A stretch of DNA of 64,000 bases, taken from assembly GCA_963724065.1 (NCBI GenBank), contig CAVRTB010000006.1:699534-763533 (forward strand), written 5' to 3'. The translations under genes and the position numbers were made by a program. The notes under the pieces were generated by a model, which made no database searches, was not told where the DNA came from, and saw only the letters and a list, made by a program, of their open reading frames with translations. The DNA is from DASRIA01 sp963724065. GTDB taxonomy: Bacteria; Actinomycetota; Thermoleophilia; Solirubrobacterales; JBBDJG01. This document shows positions 8,353 to 17,348 of this stretch, piece by piece. Each line of letters opens with the position of its first letter. Within the stretch, counting starts at the first letter, position 1.

Positions 8353-9419
8353 GCTGGGTCCTCGCGTTCGCGGGGTTCGCCGCCCTCATCCTGCTGCACG
8401 AGCTCGGGCACTTCGTGGCCGCGAAGGCGACGGGGATGAGGGTCGAGCGCTTCTCGCTGTTCTTCCCGCCGTATCTGGCGCGCCGGCGGCGCGGCGAGAC
8501 GGAGTACTGCATCGGGATCGTGCCGCTCGGCGGTTTCGTGAGGATCACGGGGATGAACCCGGACGAGGAGCTGCCTGCGGACGTCGCGCCGCGCGCTTAC
8601 TACCACCAGCCCGTGTGGAAGCGCATCGTCGTGATCGGCGCGGGACCGCTGGTGAATCTCGTGATCGCATTCGTGCTGCTTTTCTTTCTCGCTTTCGGGG
8701 CGGCCGAGAGCGAGCCCCGTGTCGCAGACGTCGCGCCGGGCTCGGCGGCGGCCCAGACATTGCGGCCGGGCGACCGGATCGTGTCCGTTGACCGCAAGCG
8801 CACCCAGGACCCGGCGGTGCTCGCGCGCCAGATCTCGAGCCACCGCTGCGCGGGCGCCCAGCGGCCCGGCTGCCGTGCCGCGACGCCCGCCGTCGTGCGG
8901 ATCGTGCGCGACGGGCAGGCGCAGACGCTGCGGGTGCGCCCGCGCTACAGCGCCGCCGCGAAGCGCACCGTGATCGGCTTCTCGTTCGGGCGCCGCCCGC
9001 TCGAGCCGAGCATCCCCGAGGCGGCGGATCTTTCACTCAACCTGATGTGGACGGTCACGACGGGCACGGTCGAGGCGATCGCGCAGATCTTCAACGCGGA
9101 CCGCCGGGACGAGATCTCGGGAGTCGTGGGCAGCTACGAGGTTACCCGCCAGGCCTTCGAGTTCGACCTGCGCAGGGCCCTGACGCTGCTCGCCCTGATC
9201 AGTCTCTCGTTGGCAGTCGTCAACCTCTTCCCGTTCCTGCCGCTCGACGGCGGCCACATCTTCTGGAGCCTCGTCGAGAAGCTGCGCGGGCGCCCGGTTC
9301 CCTATCGGATCATGGAACAGAGCGGGGTGCTGGGCTTCATGCTCGTGATCATCTTGTTCGCCGTCGGGTTCTCGAACGACATCGGGCGATTGACGGGCGA
9401 CGGATTCAACACCCGGTAG
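8349..9419 (+). CDS. rseP: Site-2 protease RseP-like, M50 zinc metalloprotease with PDZ domain
   Basis: Intramembrane zinc protease, probably cutting membrane anti-sigma factors or signal-peptide remnants. The best start is TTG at 8349, inside the dxr stop, giving 356 residues. HELGH (17-21) lies in the first transmembrane helix. One PDZ domain follows a second helix (DVAPGSAAAQTLRPGDRIVS), and the third metal ligand is in FLPLDGGHIFW around residue 299, followed by a last membrane helix. The PDZ domain carries a Cys-containing insert (SSHRCAGAQRPGCRAA). Longer in-frame starts inside dxr are unlikely. Confidence 0.93.
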   Translation: MSWVLAFAGFAALILLHELGHFVAAKATGMRVERFSLFFPPYLARRRRGETEYCIGIVPLGGFVRITGMNPDEELPADVAPRAYYHQPVWKRIVVIGAGPLVNLVIAFVLLFFLAFGAAESEPRVADVAPGSAAAQTLRPGDRIVSVDRKRTQDPAVLARQISSHRCAGAQRPGCRAATPAVVRIVRDGQAQTLRVRPRYSAAAKRTVIGFSFGRRPLEPSIPEAADLSLNLMWTVTTGTVEAIAQIFNADRRDEISGVVGSYEVTRQAFEFDLRRALTLLALISLSLAVVNLFPFLPLDGGHIFWSLVEKLRGRPVPYRIMEQSGVLGFMLVIILFAVGFSNDIGRLTGDGFNTR

Positions 9420-9446
9420 CGGACCGCCGGCGGAGCGATATGCTCG

Positions 9447-9466
9447 CCTCTCAGGCGTCTGAGAGG
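9447..9466 (+). promoter_or_regulatory. Hairpin overlapping the ribosome binding site of the acyl-CoA synthetase gene
   Basis: CCTCTCAG (9447-9454), loop GCGT, CTGAGAGG (9459-9466) form a perfect 8-bp stem. The 3' arm contains most of the GAGAGGAGAA ribosome binding site just before the ATG at 9474, so folding would hide it. It could be a translational switch, or an operator on DNA. No regulator is known. Confidence 0.4.
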
Positions 9467-9473
9467 AGAACTG

Positions 9474-11286
9474 ATGGAACGCGCAACGGTCGACAAGGCC
9501 GCCACGCCGACGGGCGTGCAGGGCTCAACGGTGGCGGATGCGTTCGAGCGCACCGCCCGGGCGAACCCGGCGCGCGCTGCGCTACGCACGCGCGGCGGCG
9601 AGACGGAGATCTCGTGGAGCGACTACCTGGCCCGCGTCGATCGTGTCGCGCTCGGACTGCGCGACCTCGGCGTGAAGCGCGGCGACGTGGTCGCCGTGAT
9701 GCTCACCAACCGGCCGGAGTTCCATCTCGCCGACACGGCCGCGATGAGCATCGGAGCGACGCCGTTCTCGCTCTACCAGACGCTCGCGCCCGACCAGATC
9801 GCCTACCAGCTGGCCGACTCGGGTGCGGGGGTCGTCGTGACCGAGCCGGCGTTCCTCGAGCAGATCCTCGCGGCGCGCGCAAAGACGCCCGGTCTGCGCC
9901 ACGTCGTGCTCGTCGATTCGAGCGGGGAGGACGGGACCACGCCCTTCGCCGACCTGCTCGAGAGCGACGGTGACCCCGAGGACATCCGCCGCGCCCGTGC
10001 GGAGGTCGAGCCCGGCGACCTGCTCACGTTGATCTACACGTCCGGCACGACGGGACCCCCGAAGGGCGTGCAGATCACGCACGACAACATCATGAGCGCG
10101 GTGCGCGGGTTCGAGGACGTGATCGACTTCCCCGAGGGCGCGCGCGTGGTCTCGTACCTGCCGATGGCCCACATCGCCGAGCGCGCGACCGGCCACTACA
10201 TCCCGATCGCGCTCGGGCACTCGGTCACGTGCTGCCCGAACCCCCGCGAGGTGATCGCCTACCTGCCCGAGGTGCGGCCGAACTGGTTCTTCGCCGTCCC
10301 GCGCATCTGGGAGAAGCTCAAGGCGGGCCTCGAGGCGATGATCGAGGGGGAGCAGGACGCGGAGCGAAAGCGCGCCCTGAAGTGGGCGATCGAGGTCGGC
10401 CACAAGAAGGTGCGCCTCGAGCAGGCGGGCAAGCCGGTGCCCGACGAGCTTGCCCAGGAGCACGCGAAGGCGGACGAGATGGTCCTCTCGAAGCTGCGCA
10501 ACCAGCTCGGCCTCGACGAGCTCGAGGCCGTCTACGTGGGCGCCGCCCCGACGCCACTCGTGGTGCTCGAGTTCTTCCATGCGATCGGCGTGCCGGTCGC
10601 CGAGCTGTGGGGCCTCTCGGAGAGCTGCGGAAGCGGCACGGTCAACCTGCCCGATGCGATCAAGCTCGGGACCGTCGGGCAGGTCGCGCCCAACATGGAG
10701 CTGAAGCTCGCCGAGGACGGCGAGGTGCTGATCCGCGGTCCGCAGATCATGAAGGGCTATCGCAACATGCCCGACAAGACCGAAGAGGCGATCGATGCGG
10801 AGGGCTGGCTGCACACCGGCGACATCGGCGAGCTCGACGACGACGGCTACCTGAAGATCGTCGACCGCAAGAAGGAGCTGATCATCAACGCGGCCGGCAA
10901 GAACATCTCGCCGGCGAACCTCGAGGCGAAGCTGAAGGCACATCCGCTGATCGGGACGGCGTGCGTGATCGGCGACCAGAAGCCCTACCTGACGACGCTG
11001 ATCGTGCTGGACGCCGACATCGCTCCCGTATGGGCCGCAGGCCAGGGCATCGAGGACACCTCCCTGGAGGCGCTCGCCGACGAACGACGCCGTGCGCGCC
11101 GAGGTCCAGAAGGGCGTCGACGACGTCAACTCCCAGGTCTCGCAGGTCGAGGGCCTGAAGAAGTTCACGATCCTGCACGCCGACTGGCTGCCCGGCGGAG
11201 ACGAGTTGACACCCACGATGAAGCTCAAGCGCAAGCCGATCGCGCAGAAGTACGCCGATCAGATCGAGGCGATGTACGCCAAGTAG
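9474..11286 (+). CDS. Long-chain fatty acid-CoA ligase (AMP-forming), one frameshift near the 3' end
   Basis: Activates fatty acids to acyl-CoA through an acyl-adenylate. Visible motifs: P-loop YTSGTTGPPKGV around residues 186-197, LPMAHIAERA, ELWGLSESCGSGTVN, the GWLHTGDIGELDDDGYLKI hinge region and DRKKELIINAAGKNISP. Near 11080-11085 one extra base (gac-gaa-cgac) moves the frame; the true C-terminus continues as NDAVRAEVQKGVDDVN and ends TPTMKLKRKP...EAMYAK at 11286, including the catalytic-Lys region. The composite length of about 604 residues is normal. An error or a fresh mutation is more likely than a functional split. The ribosome binding site lies in a hairpin. Confidence 0.88.
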
Positions 11287-11412
11287 CCGGGCGATGGAGC
11301 ACTACGCGGGGGCCGGCACGCCTGCGGGATACTGAGCCCGCGATGTCGCAGCGGACCTTGAAGACGCACCGGGCGGGAGTGCTCCGAGTCGCGGGACCGG
11401 GGGAGTAGGTCG

Positions 11413-13042
11413 ATGGCAGACCGTCCGCCGAATCTCGTGCTCCTGATCACCGACCAGCAGCGTGCGCCGCAGCACTGGCCCGAGGATCCGGCGTGGCTCG
11501 ATTCGCTCGACGCCCAATGACGCCGAGCTGCGGCGCACAGGAATCAACTTCACGCGCGCGTTCACCGCGACCGCGATGTGCTCCCCGAGCCGCGCGAGCT
11601 TCCTCACCGGCAAGTACCCATCGCGTCACGGGGTCTCCCTGACGCTGACAGAGGGTGACCTGTTCCCCGACGCCCGCAACCTGCCCGACGTGATGCGTAC
11701 CGTCGCCGGCCTCGCGGCGAGCGGCGAGGTACCGCGCGGGCGGCTTGCGCGCGCCTTCGCCCGCGGCCTCTTCCGCTCGGCCCCAAGAGCGGAAACGAGC
11801 CCGAGCTGCCGCCGGGAATCGACACGCTCGCGACGCTGCTGCGCGAGCGCGGCTACCACGTTGCGCTGAAGGGCAAGTGGCACCTCTCGAAGCCGGTCGA
11901 CGGCGACGCGTGGAGCGCCGCGGACCCGGAGCGCATCGAGCGCGACTACGGCTTCGCCGACTGGGAGCCGCCGGACGCGGGCGGCGACGCGAAGGCCGAG
12001 ACGTTCGGCGGCGGCAACGCGGGCACCACGCAAGAGGGTTGGGACGAGGACTACACGCGGCAGATGGAGGCGTGGCTCGCACAAGAGGACCTGCCCGAGC
12101 CGTTCTGCCTCGTCTTCTCGCTCGTCAACCCGCACGACGTGCTCGGCTACCCCTCCTCCTACGAACGGGGCGGCTACGCCACAGAGGAATTCCGCGGGCT
12201 GGGCGTGCCCCTGCCGCCGACGCTCGACGAGGACCTGAGCGACAAGCCGACGGTACAGCCGCTGACGAAGCTCGGGCAGACGTCGTACATCGGGGCGCTC
12301 AACGGGCAGCGCGAGCAGCAGCGACTACGTCGACTTCTACGCCCACCTGCACCGCGTCGTGGACGGAAGATCGGCCGGCTGCTGTCCGCACTGGGCGATC
12401 CCGGCGATCCGGAATCGCTGCGCGCCCGCACGGTGATCGTGCGGACCTCCGACCACGGCGAGCTCGGCCTGTCACACGGCGGCTTGCGCCAGAAGATGTT
12501 CAACGCCTACGAGGAGTCGATCCGGGTGCCGCTGGTCGTCTCGAACCCCGTCCTGTTCCCCGCGGCCGCGCGAGAGTGACGCGCTCGTGTCGCTGGTCGA
12601 TCTCGTCCCGACATTGCTCGGCCTGACCGGCGCGGCCGGCCGACCCGGCCGGTTCGACGGCACGACCTCGGACCGCTGCTGCGCGGCGAGGAGGAACAGG
12701 TCCGCGAGGCGGTGCTGTTCACCTATGACGACCATCAGGCGGGAACGGCGTTCCAGGAGGTGCCGGGTCAGCCGAACCGGATCCGCTGCGTCCGCGACCG
12801 GCGCTGGAAGTACGCGGTGTATCTCGATCCCGGCCGGACGCGCCGCGCCCGAGTACGAGCTGTACGACCTCGAAACCGACCCCGACGAGGCGCTCAACCT
12901 CGCCGACAAGCGCACCGGTCGCGGCAGGACCGCGGAGGCCGAGCGCGAGCGCGTGCGGATGCATGTGCTGCTCGAGCAATTGTGCATCGCCACCAACACC
13001 CTCACACCGGAGCTGCCGCCCGCGGCGGGGCAGACGGGCTAG
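11413..13042 (+). CDS. Sulfatase (formylglycine-dependent family), interrupted by at least six frameshifts
   Basis: Composite product of about 540 residues. It starts MADRPPNLVLLITDQQR (ATG 11413) with the metal-binding Asp pattern of sulfatases. The activation motif CSPSR (C-x-P-x-R) in TAMCSPSRASFLTGKYPSRHG carries the Cys that becomes formylglycine. Later come GYHVALKGKWHLSKP, FSLVNPHDV and TSDHGELGLSHG, all typical. The frame changes near 11508, 11778, 12310, 12367, 12570, 12665 and 12840, mostly by a single G or C lost in a short run. No motif is destroyed, which favours consensus errors over a decayed gene. The substrate is unknown (alkyl or aryl sulfate, or sulfated glycan). Confidence 0.8.
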
Positions 13043-13113
13043 TCCGGGGGCATCACGCCTCGCCTCCGGGGTGATCGCGCCGCGCCGCCCTCGCTCTGCC
13101 ATAGGCTCCCCAC

Positions 13114-14787
13114 ATGCCGCGTAAGTACTGGCCGGTCCTGATCTTCCTGGCGCTCGTGCTCCTGTTCCTGTGGTGGGTGCGGCCGATCTTCCACGGGCTC
13201 GCGATGTTCTTCTACACGAGCCCGATCGTTTGGCTGCCGCCGCTCGTGATCCTGGCGGTCGGGTTCGGCATCCGCCGGTCACGCGGCTCGAAGCTGAGCA
13301 AGCGCGACCTCGAGCGGCTGGTCGGTGGCGAGGACGACGAGCGCGACGGGTCCGCGTTCCAGCTGCCGTCCGTGGGCGCCGGCGTCGGAGTCATCGCCGG
13401 ACTTGCCTTCGCGGCGTTCGTGCTCGGCGCGGCGTTCAAGGCTCCGCTCACCAGCCGCGCGATCTACAACAACACGGAGTACGGGTCGATCGCCGGGCTT
13501 CCCGAGGGCGGCGTCGTGCGCCTCGTTCCGCAGGAGGTCGCGGTCGAAATCGCCTCGAGCGGCTTCAACTCCCCGACCGAGAAGCTCACCGACTTCCGCA
13601 GCGTGAAGACGCCGGACGGTCTTGCCTGGACCGCGTTCCGCACGCCCGACGGCGCCTTCCGGATCTTCTCGAAGAAGAGCCAGGGCTTCGTCACGTTGAA
13701 CGCCGAGTCGACCGTGCGGCGCGTCAAGCAGAGCGACGCCGAGCTCGCGGTCGCTCCGGGGCAGCTGCTGACCGACAACCTGCGCTGGAAGCTGCTGAAG
13801 AAGCACTACCTGATCGACCTCGCCAACCCCGTGGGCGCGCTCGACCCGCAGGGGCGGCCGATCATCATCGTCCCGTACACGTCCTACAAGGGCTGGCTGA
13901 TCCGCCGCCCGGTCCTCGGGGGTGTGTTCGTCGTGCACCCCGACGGGGAGATCGAGGACCTCTCGCCGGACGAAGCGCGAAAGCGGGCCGAGATCGTTTC
14001 GACAGGACGGCTCTTCCCGGACACGCTTGCGCGCCGCATCCAGGACGCCTACGCCTACAAGCGCGGGATCTGGAACCGGTACGTCCTGCACGAGGAGCAA
14101 ACACAGATCAGCGACACGGAGGACAACCAGCAGCCCTACCTGATCGACTTCGGGGAGCGCGGGACCAAGTGGGTGACGGTGGCCGAGCCGTACGGCCAAG
14201 CCTTCGCGGCCACCGCGATCTTCCTCACGGACACGGTCACGGGCAAGACCGAGATCTGGCGCGTGCCGCGCAACGCGAGCCTCAGCGGCAACCGCCGCGC
14301 GATCGAGACCGTGCGCTCGGTGTCGATCCCCGGTGTGGTGTTCGCCGGCGAGGGCGCGCGGGGAACGGGTGGCAGGTTCAAGGTCGTGGAGCCCCGGCCG
14401 GTATTCGTGCGCGGCCGCCTCCTCTACCTCGTGTCGGTGATCCCAGAGAACGGGAACTCGGTGTCGAAGAGCGTGATCGTGGATGCCGCGCGCAACAAGG
14501 TCGTGGCGATCTTCGACAACGACACCGATCCGGGCGCCGACGCGGCCACGCTTCGCTACCTGTCGACCGGTGACCTCGATCGGGACGCGCTCCCGGGGCA
14601 GGACGAGTCAGGCAGCCAGGGGACGACCGGCCGGTCCCGAACCGGCACGACCGGTGGGCAGGGCTCGCAGCCGCGGCAGGAAGGGCAGAGCGACGTCGAG
14701 CGGCGCCTCGAGCGGCTGGTCCAGCAGCAGCGCGACACGCTGCGCGAGACCGAGCGCCTCCAGCAGGAGATCGAGCGCGGGAGGTAG
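13114..14787 (+). CDS. Membrane-anchored protein of unknown function with C-terminal coiled coil
   Basis: 557 residues, not assigned to a family. Two N-terminal hydrophobic helices (about 5-24 and 33-52) precede a charged KLSKRDLERLVGGEDDE segment. A third hydrophobic stretch (about 90-110) is followed by a large, mostly beta extracytoplasmic region. That region includes a run of motifs about reading and showing values (GRPIIIVPYTSYKGWLIRRP, YLIDFGERGTKWVTVAEPYG). The end is a low-complexity Gly/Ser/Thr/Gln linker and a coiled coil (RRLERLVQQQRDTLRETERL). It has intact frames, unlike the gene before it. Confidence 0.75.
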   Translation: MPRKYWPVLIFLALVLLFLWWVRPIFHGLAMFFYTSPIVWLPPLVILAVGFGIRRSRGSKLSKRDLERLVGGEDDERDGSAFQLPSVGAGVGVIAGLAFAAFVLGAAFKAPLTSRAIYNNTEYGSIAGLPEGGVVRLVPQEVAVEIASSGFNSPTEKLTDFRSVKTPDGLAWTAFRTPDGAFRIFSKKSQGFVTLNAESTVRRVKQSDAELAVAPGQLLTDNLRWKLLKKHYLIDLANPVGALDPQGRPIIIVPYTSYKGWLIRRPVLGGVFVVHPDGEIEDLSPDEARKRAEIVSTGRLFPDTLARRIQDAYAYKRGIWNRYVLHEEQTQISDTEDNQQPYLIDFGERGTKWVTVAEPYGQAFAATAIFLTDTVTGKTEIWRVPRNASLSGNRRAIETVRSVSIPGVVFAGEGARGTGGRFKVVEPRPVFVRGRLLYLVSVIPENGNSVSKSVIVDAARNKVVAIFDNDTDPGADAATLRYLSTGDLDRDALPGQDESGSQGTTGRSRTGTTGGQGSQPRQEGQSDVERRLERLVQQQRDTLRETERLQQEIERGR

Positions 14788-14820
14788 CCGGGGCAACACA
14801 ACGGACGGAGGGAGCGATCC

Positions 14821-15561
14821 ATGGGCGGCGGCATCCTCACCCACGACCGCGTCGCTGTGATCACCGACATCCACGGGAACCTCCCGGCGCTCGAGGCGGC
14901 GCTGGGGCGGATCGAGGAGCTCGGCATCGAAGCCGTGTACTGCGGGGGGGACCTCGTCGGCTACGGCCCGCACCCGAACGAGGTGTGCGCGTTGATAGAG
15001 CAGCGCGCGATACCCGCGATCTACGGCAACTACGACCGCGCGATCGCGCGCGACGAGCACGACTGTGGTTGCGCGTACGTCACGGCACATGATCGTGAGC
15101 TCGGGCAGGAGTCGATCGAGTGGACGCTTGTGAACACCAATGCGCGGTCGAAGGACTTCATGCGGAACCTGCCGTTCGACCTACGCTTCCGCGTCGGCGA
15201 GGACGGGGTGCACCTCGTGCACGGCTCCCCGCGCAAGGTGAACGAGTACCTGTTCGAGGAGAAGCCGGCGAGCGTCTACGAGCGGCTCGCGGCAGCCGAG
15301 CGCGACGCCGCGCTCGTCTTCGGCCACACCCACAAGCCCTGGGTGAACGACTTCGGCGGGGTGCGGTTCGTCAACTGCGGGTCGGTGGGCAAGCCCAAGG
15401 ACGGCGACCCGCGCGGGGCTTTCGCCGTGCTCGCGCCGGGCGGGGCCGGCGTCGACGTCACGATCGAGCGGGTCGCCTACGACGCCGCGGCGGTCGCGGC
15501 GCAGGTCCGCGAGGCAGGGCTCCCCGGCGAGTTTGCCGACAGGCTCCTCGTCGCCGCCTGA
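14821..15561 (+). CDS. Calcineurin-like metallophosphoesterase
   Basis: 246 residues with all metal-site motifs of the YfcE/MJ0936-type phosphoesterases in order: D-x-H (ITDIHGN), GGDLVGYGP, GNYD (in place of GNHD), VHGSP and GHTH, then NCGSVGKPKDGDPR. The family hydrolyses phosphodiesters or phosphomonoesters with two metals; the substrate cannot be inferred. A GGAGGGAGCG ribosome binding site precedes ATG 14821. GNYD instead of GNHD is a known variation in this subgroup. Confidence 0.88.
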   Translation: MGGGILTHDRVAVITDIHGNLPALEAALGRIEELGIEAVYCGGDLVGYGPHPNEVCALIEQRAIPAIYGNYDRAIARDEHDCGCAYVTAHDRELGQESIEWTLVNTNARSKDFMRNLPFDLRFRVGEDGVHLVHGSPRKVNEYLFEEKPASVYERLAAAERDAALVFGHTHKPWVNDFGGVRFVNCGSVGKPKDGDPRGAFAVLAPGGAGVDVTIERVAYDAAAVAAQVREAGLPGEFADRLLVAA

Positions 15562-15613
15562 CGGACCGCCGGACCGCGCGCCTCGCGCGCCTCGCCCGCC
15601 GCCCAGATCTGAG

Positions 15614-15865
15614 CTACCGGCCCGGCGCGGGCAAGCGCACCAGCAACCGGCTGTTCTGGCGGCGGAACTCCTGCTCGTACTGCGGGCCGACCTGGAGTGC
15701 GAGAAGGACCAGGCGCACGGCCTGCTCGAGATTGGCGAGCGTGGCACGGTCGTGGGCGCCGGCCCTCCTTCGAGTCGCCGCCGCCGTGGCGATCTGCACC
15801 TCCTCGCGCTGGACAGCCGGCGAGCGCGAGTGCCGCGAACAGACGGCCCTGAAGGTCTCCTGCAT
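15614..15865 (-). CDS. Small hypothetical protein
   Basis: 83 residues starting ATG at 15865. The codons carry the strong third-position G/C bias expected for this genome, and the frame is open from the start to a TAG at 15614. The product is basic, with a helical middle (LANLEQAVRLVLLALQVGPQ). No family was recognised. It fills the 374-bp gap between the phosphoesterase and ispG, divergent from ispG with a 70-bp spacer. It could also be non-coding, since GC-rich DNA gives spurious frames. Confidence 0.4.
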   Translation of the reverse strand: MQETFRAVCSRHSRSPAVQREEVQIATAAATRRRAGAHDRATLANLEQAVRLVLLALQVGPQYEQEFRRQNSRLLVRLPAPGR

Positions 15866-15935
15866 CGAGAGTCCCAGTACGGCGTGGGAGCCGGCGCGGG
15901 ACAGGCCGGGAGGCGACCCCCCGTAGAATGGGCAT

Positions 15936-17183
15936 GTGCCCTCCAAGCGCCAGATATGGGTCGGCGGCGTGCCCGTCGGCGGCGGCGCGCCGGTCGTCGT
16001 GCAGTCGATGACCAAGACCGACACCAGCGACGTCGAGGCGACGCTCGCCCAGATCGCCCGGATGGTCGATGCCGGCTGCGAGCTCGTGCGGGTCGCCGTG
16101 CCGCGCGACAAGGACGTGGTGGCGCTCGAGACGATCGTGAAGCGCTCTCCGGTTCCCGTGATCGCCGACATCCACTTCAACCACACGCTCGCGCTCAAAG
16201 CGATCGATGCCGGAGCGCACTGCATACGCCTGAACCCAGGGAACATCGGCGGCCGCGACAAGGTCGCCGAGGTGGCGGCGCGCGCGACGGCCGCGGGCAC
16301 CCCGATGCGAATCGGGGTCAACTCCGGCTCGCTCCCGAAGCACCTGCACGCGCTCGAGCGCGAGGACCCGATCGAGGCGCTCGTGCGGGCCGCGGTCGAG
16401 TTCGTCACGATGATGGAGGAGCTCGACTTCGAGAACTTCAAGGTGTCGATCAAGTCGACCAGCGTGCCGAACACGATCGGCGCGAACCGCCTGCTCGCAC
16501 AGCGGATCGACTATCCGCTCCATCTCGGCGTGACGGAGTCGGGCACCAAGTGGTCCGGCTCGCTGAAGTCCGCTGTCGGCCTCGGCACGCTGCTTGCGGA
16601 GGGCGTGGGGGACACGATCCGGATCTCGCTCTCGACGTTCAAGGCGGAGGAGGAGGTCAAGGTCGCCTGGGAGATCCTCAAGGCGCTTCAGCTGCGTGAG
16701 CGGGGCCCCGTCCTGATCGCGTGCCCGACCTGCGGGCGACTCCAGTTCGACATGGACACGGTCGTCGGCGAGATCGAGAAGCGCCTCGAGCGCTACGAGC
16801 AGCCGATCGAGGTCGCCGTGCTCGGCTGCGCGGTGAACGGGATCGGCGAAGCCTCGCACGCGGACTTCGGCATCACAGGGGCAAAGAACGAGGGCATGAT
16901 CTTCGCGCACGGCAAGCCCCTGCGGAAGGTGCCCCAGGACCGCCTCGTCGAGGAGCTGTTCGCGGAGATCGACAAGTCGCTCGCGCGGGGCGGGGTCGAG
17001 ACCGACGAGCGCAAGGCAGCGGAGGCCGCGGACTGGCTCGAGCGCATCGAGCGCGAGAACGCGGGCGAGCTGACGCCCGAGCGGATCGCGGCGATGGAGC
17101 AGGCGGCGGCCGAGGCGGAGCCGGAGCCGGAGCCCGAGCCCGAGGCCGTCGAGGGCCGCCGCTTCAACCGCGCCCGCGCCTGA
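15936..17183 (+). CDS. ispG: 4-hydroxy-3-methylbut-2-en-1-yl diphosphate synthase
   Basis: [4Fe-4S] enzyme of the MEP pathway that converts MEcPP to HMBPP. 415 residues. N-terminal TIM barrel: VGGVPVGGGAPVVVQSMTKT, then RVAVPRDKD and VIADIHFNHTLAL. The C-terminal cluster domain has cysteines in IACPTCGRLQFD and VLGCAVNGIGEASHADFGI. GTG start at 15936. The last 45 residues are an Ala/Glu/Pro-rich tail absent from most homologues. Usually adjacent to rseP; here 6.5 kb of other genes intervene. Confidence 0.96.
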   Translation: MPSKRQIWVGGVPVGGGAPVVVQSMTKTDTSDVEATLAQIARMVDAGCELVRVAVPRDKDVVALETIVKRSPVPVIADIHFNHTLALKAIDAGAHCIRLNPGNIGGRDKVAEVAARATAAGTPMRIGVNSGSLPKHLHALEREDPIEALVRAAVEFVTMMEELDFENFKVSIKSTSVPNTIGANRLLAQRIDYPLHLGVTESGTKWSGSLKSAVGLGTLLAEGVGDTIRISLSTFKAEEEVKVAWEILKALQLRERGPVLIACPTCGRLQFDMDTVVGEIEKRLERYEQPIEVAVLGCAVNGIGEASHADFGITGAKNEGMIFAHGKPLRKVPQDRLVEELFAEIDKSLARGGVETDERKAAEAADWLERIERENAGELTPERIAAMEQAAAEAEPEPEPEPEAVEGRRFNRARA

Positions 17184-17256
17184 CCCGCGAATCGCGAGCC
17201 CGCGGCGGCTCCTGAAGAAGAAGGGCGGGAAGGAGAGCGGGCCGCTGATGGCGCCG

Positions 17257-17336
17257 GCGATATCAGCGATATCGCGGGTGATATCCATCGTCAAGAGCAC
17301 ATGGGGGTGCGCGGCGGTGCTAGCGCCCCTGATATC
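17257..17336. terminator. GATATC cluster with hairpin between convergent genes; probable bidirectional terminator
   Basis: GCGATATC (17257-17264), loop AGC, GATATCGC (17268-17275) form a perfect 8-bp stem in the 165-bp gap between ispG and the glycosidase operon, which converge here. GATATC occurs four times (17259, 17268, 17280, 17331), striking in DNA this GC-rich. There is no U-run. It could instead be a protein binding site. Confidence 0.4.
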
Positions 17337-17348
17337 GCCCGCGGCTCG

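Noticed and set aside
11343..11408. A 21-codon open frame between the acyl-CoA synthetase and the sulfatase as a leader peptide
   Set aside because: No ribosome binding site, no conserved feature, and such frames are frequent by chance here.
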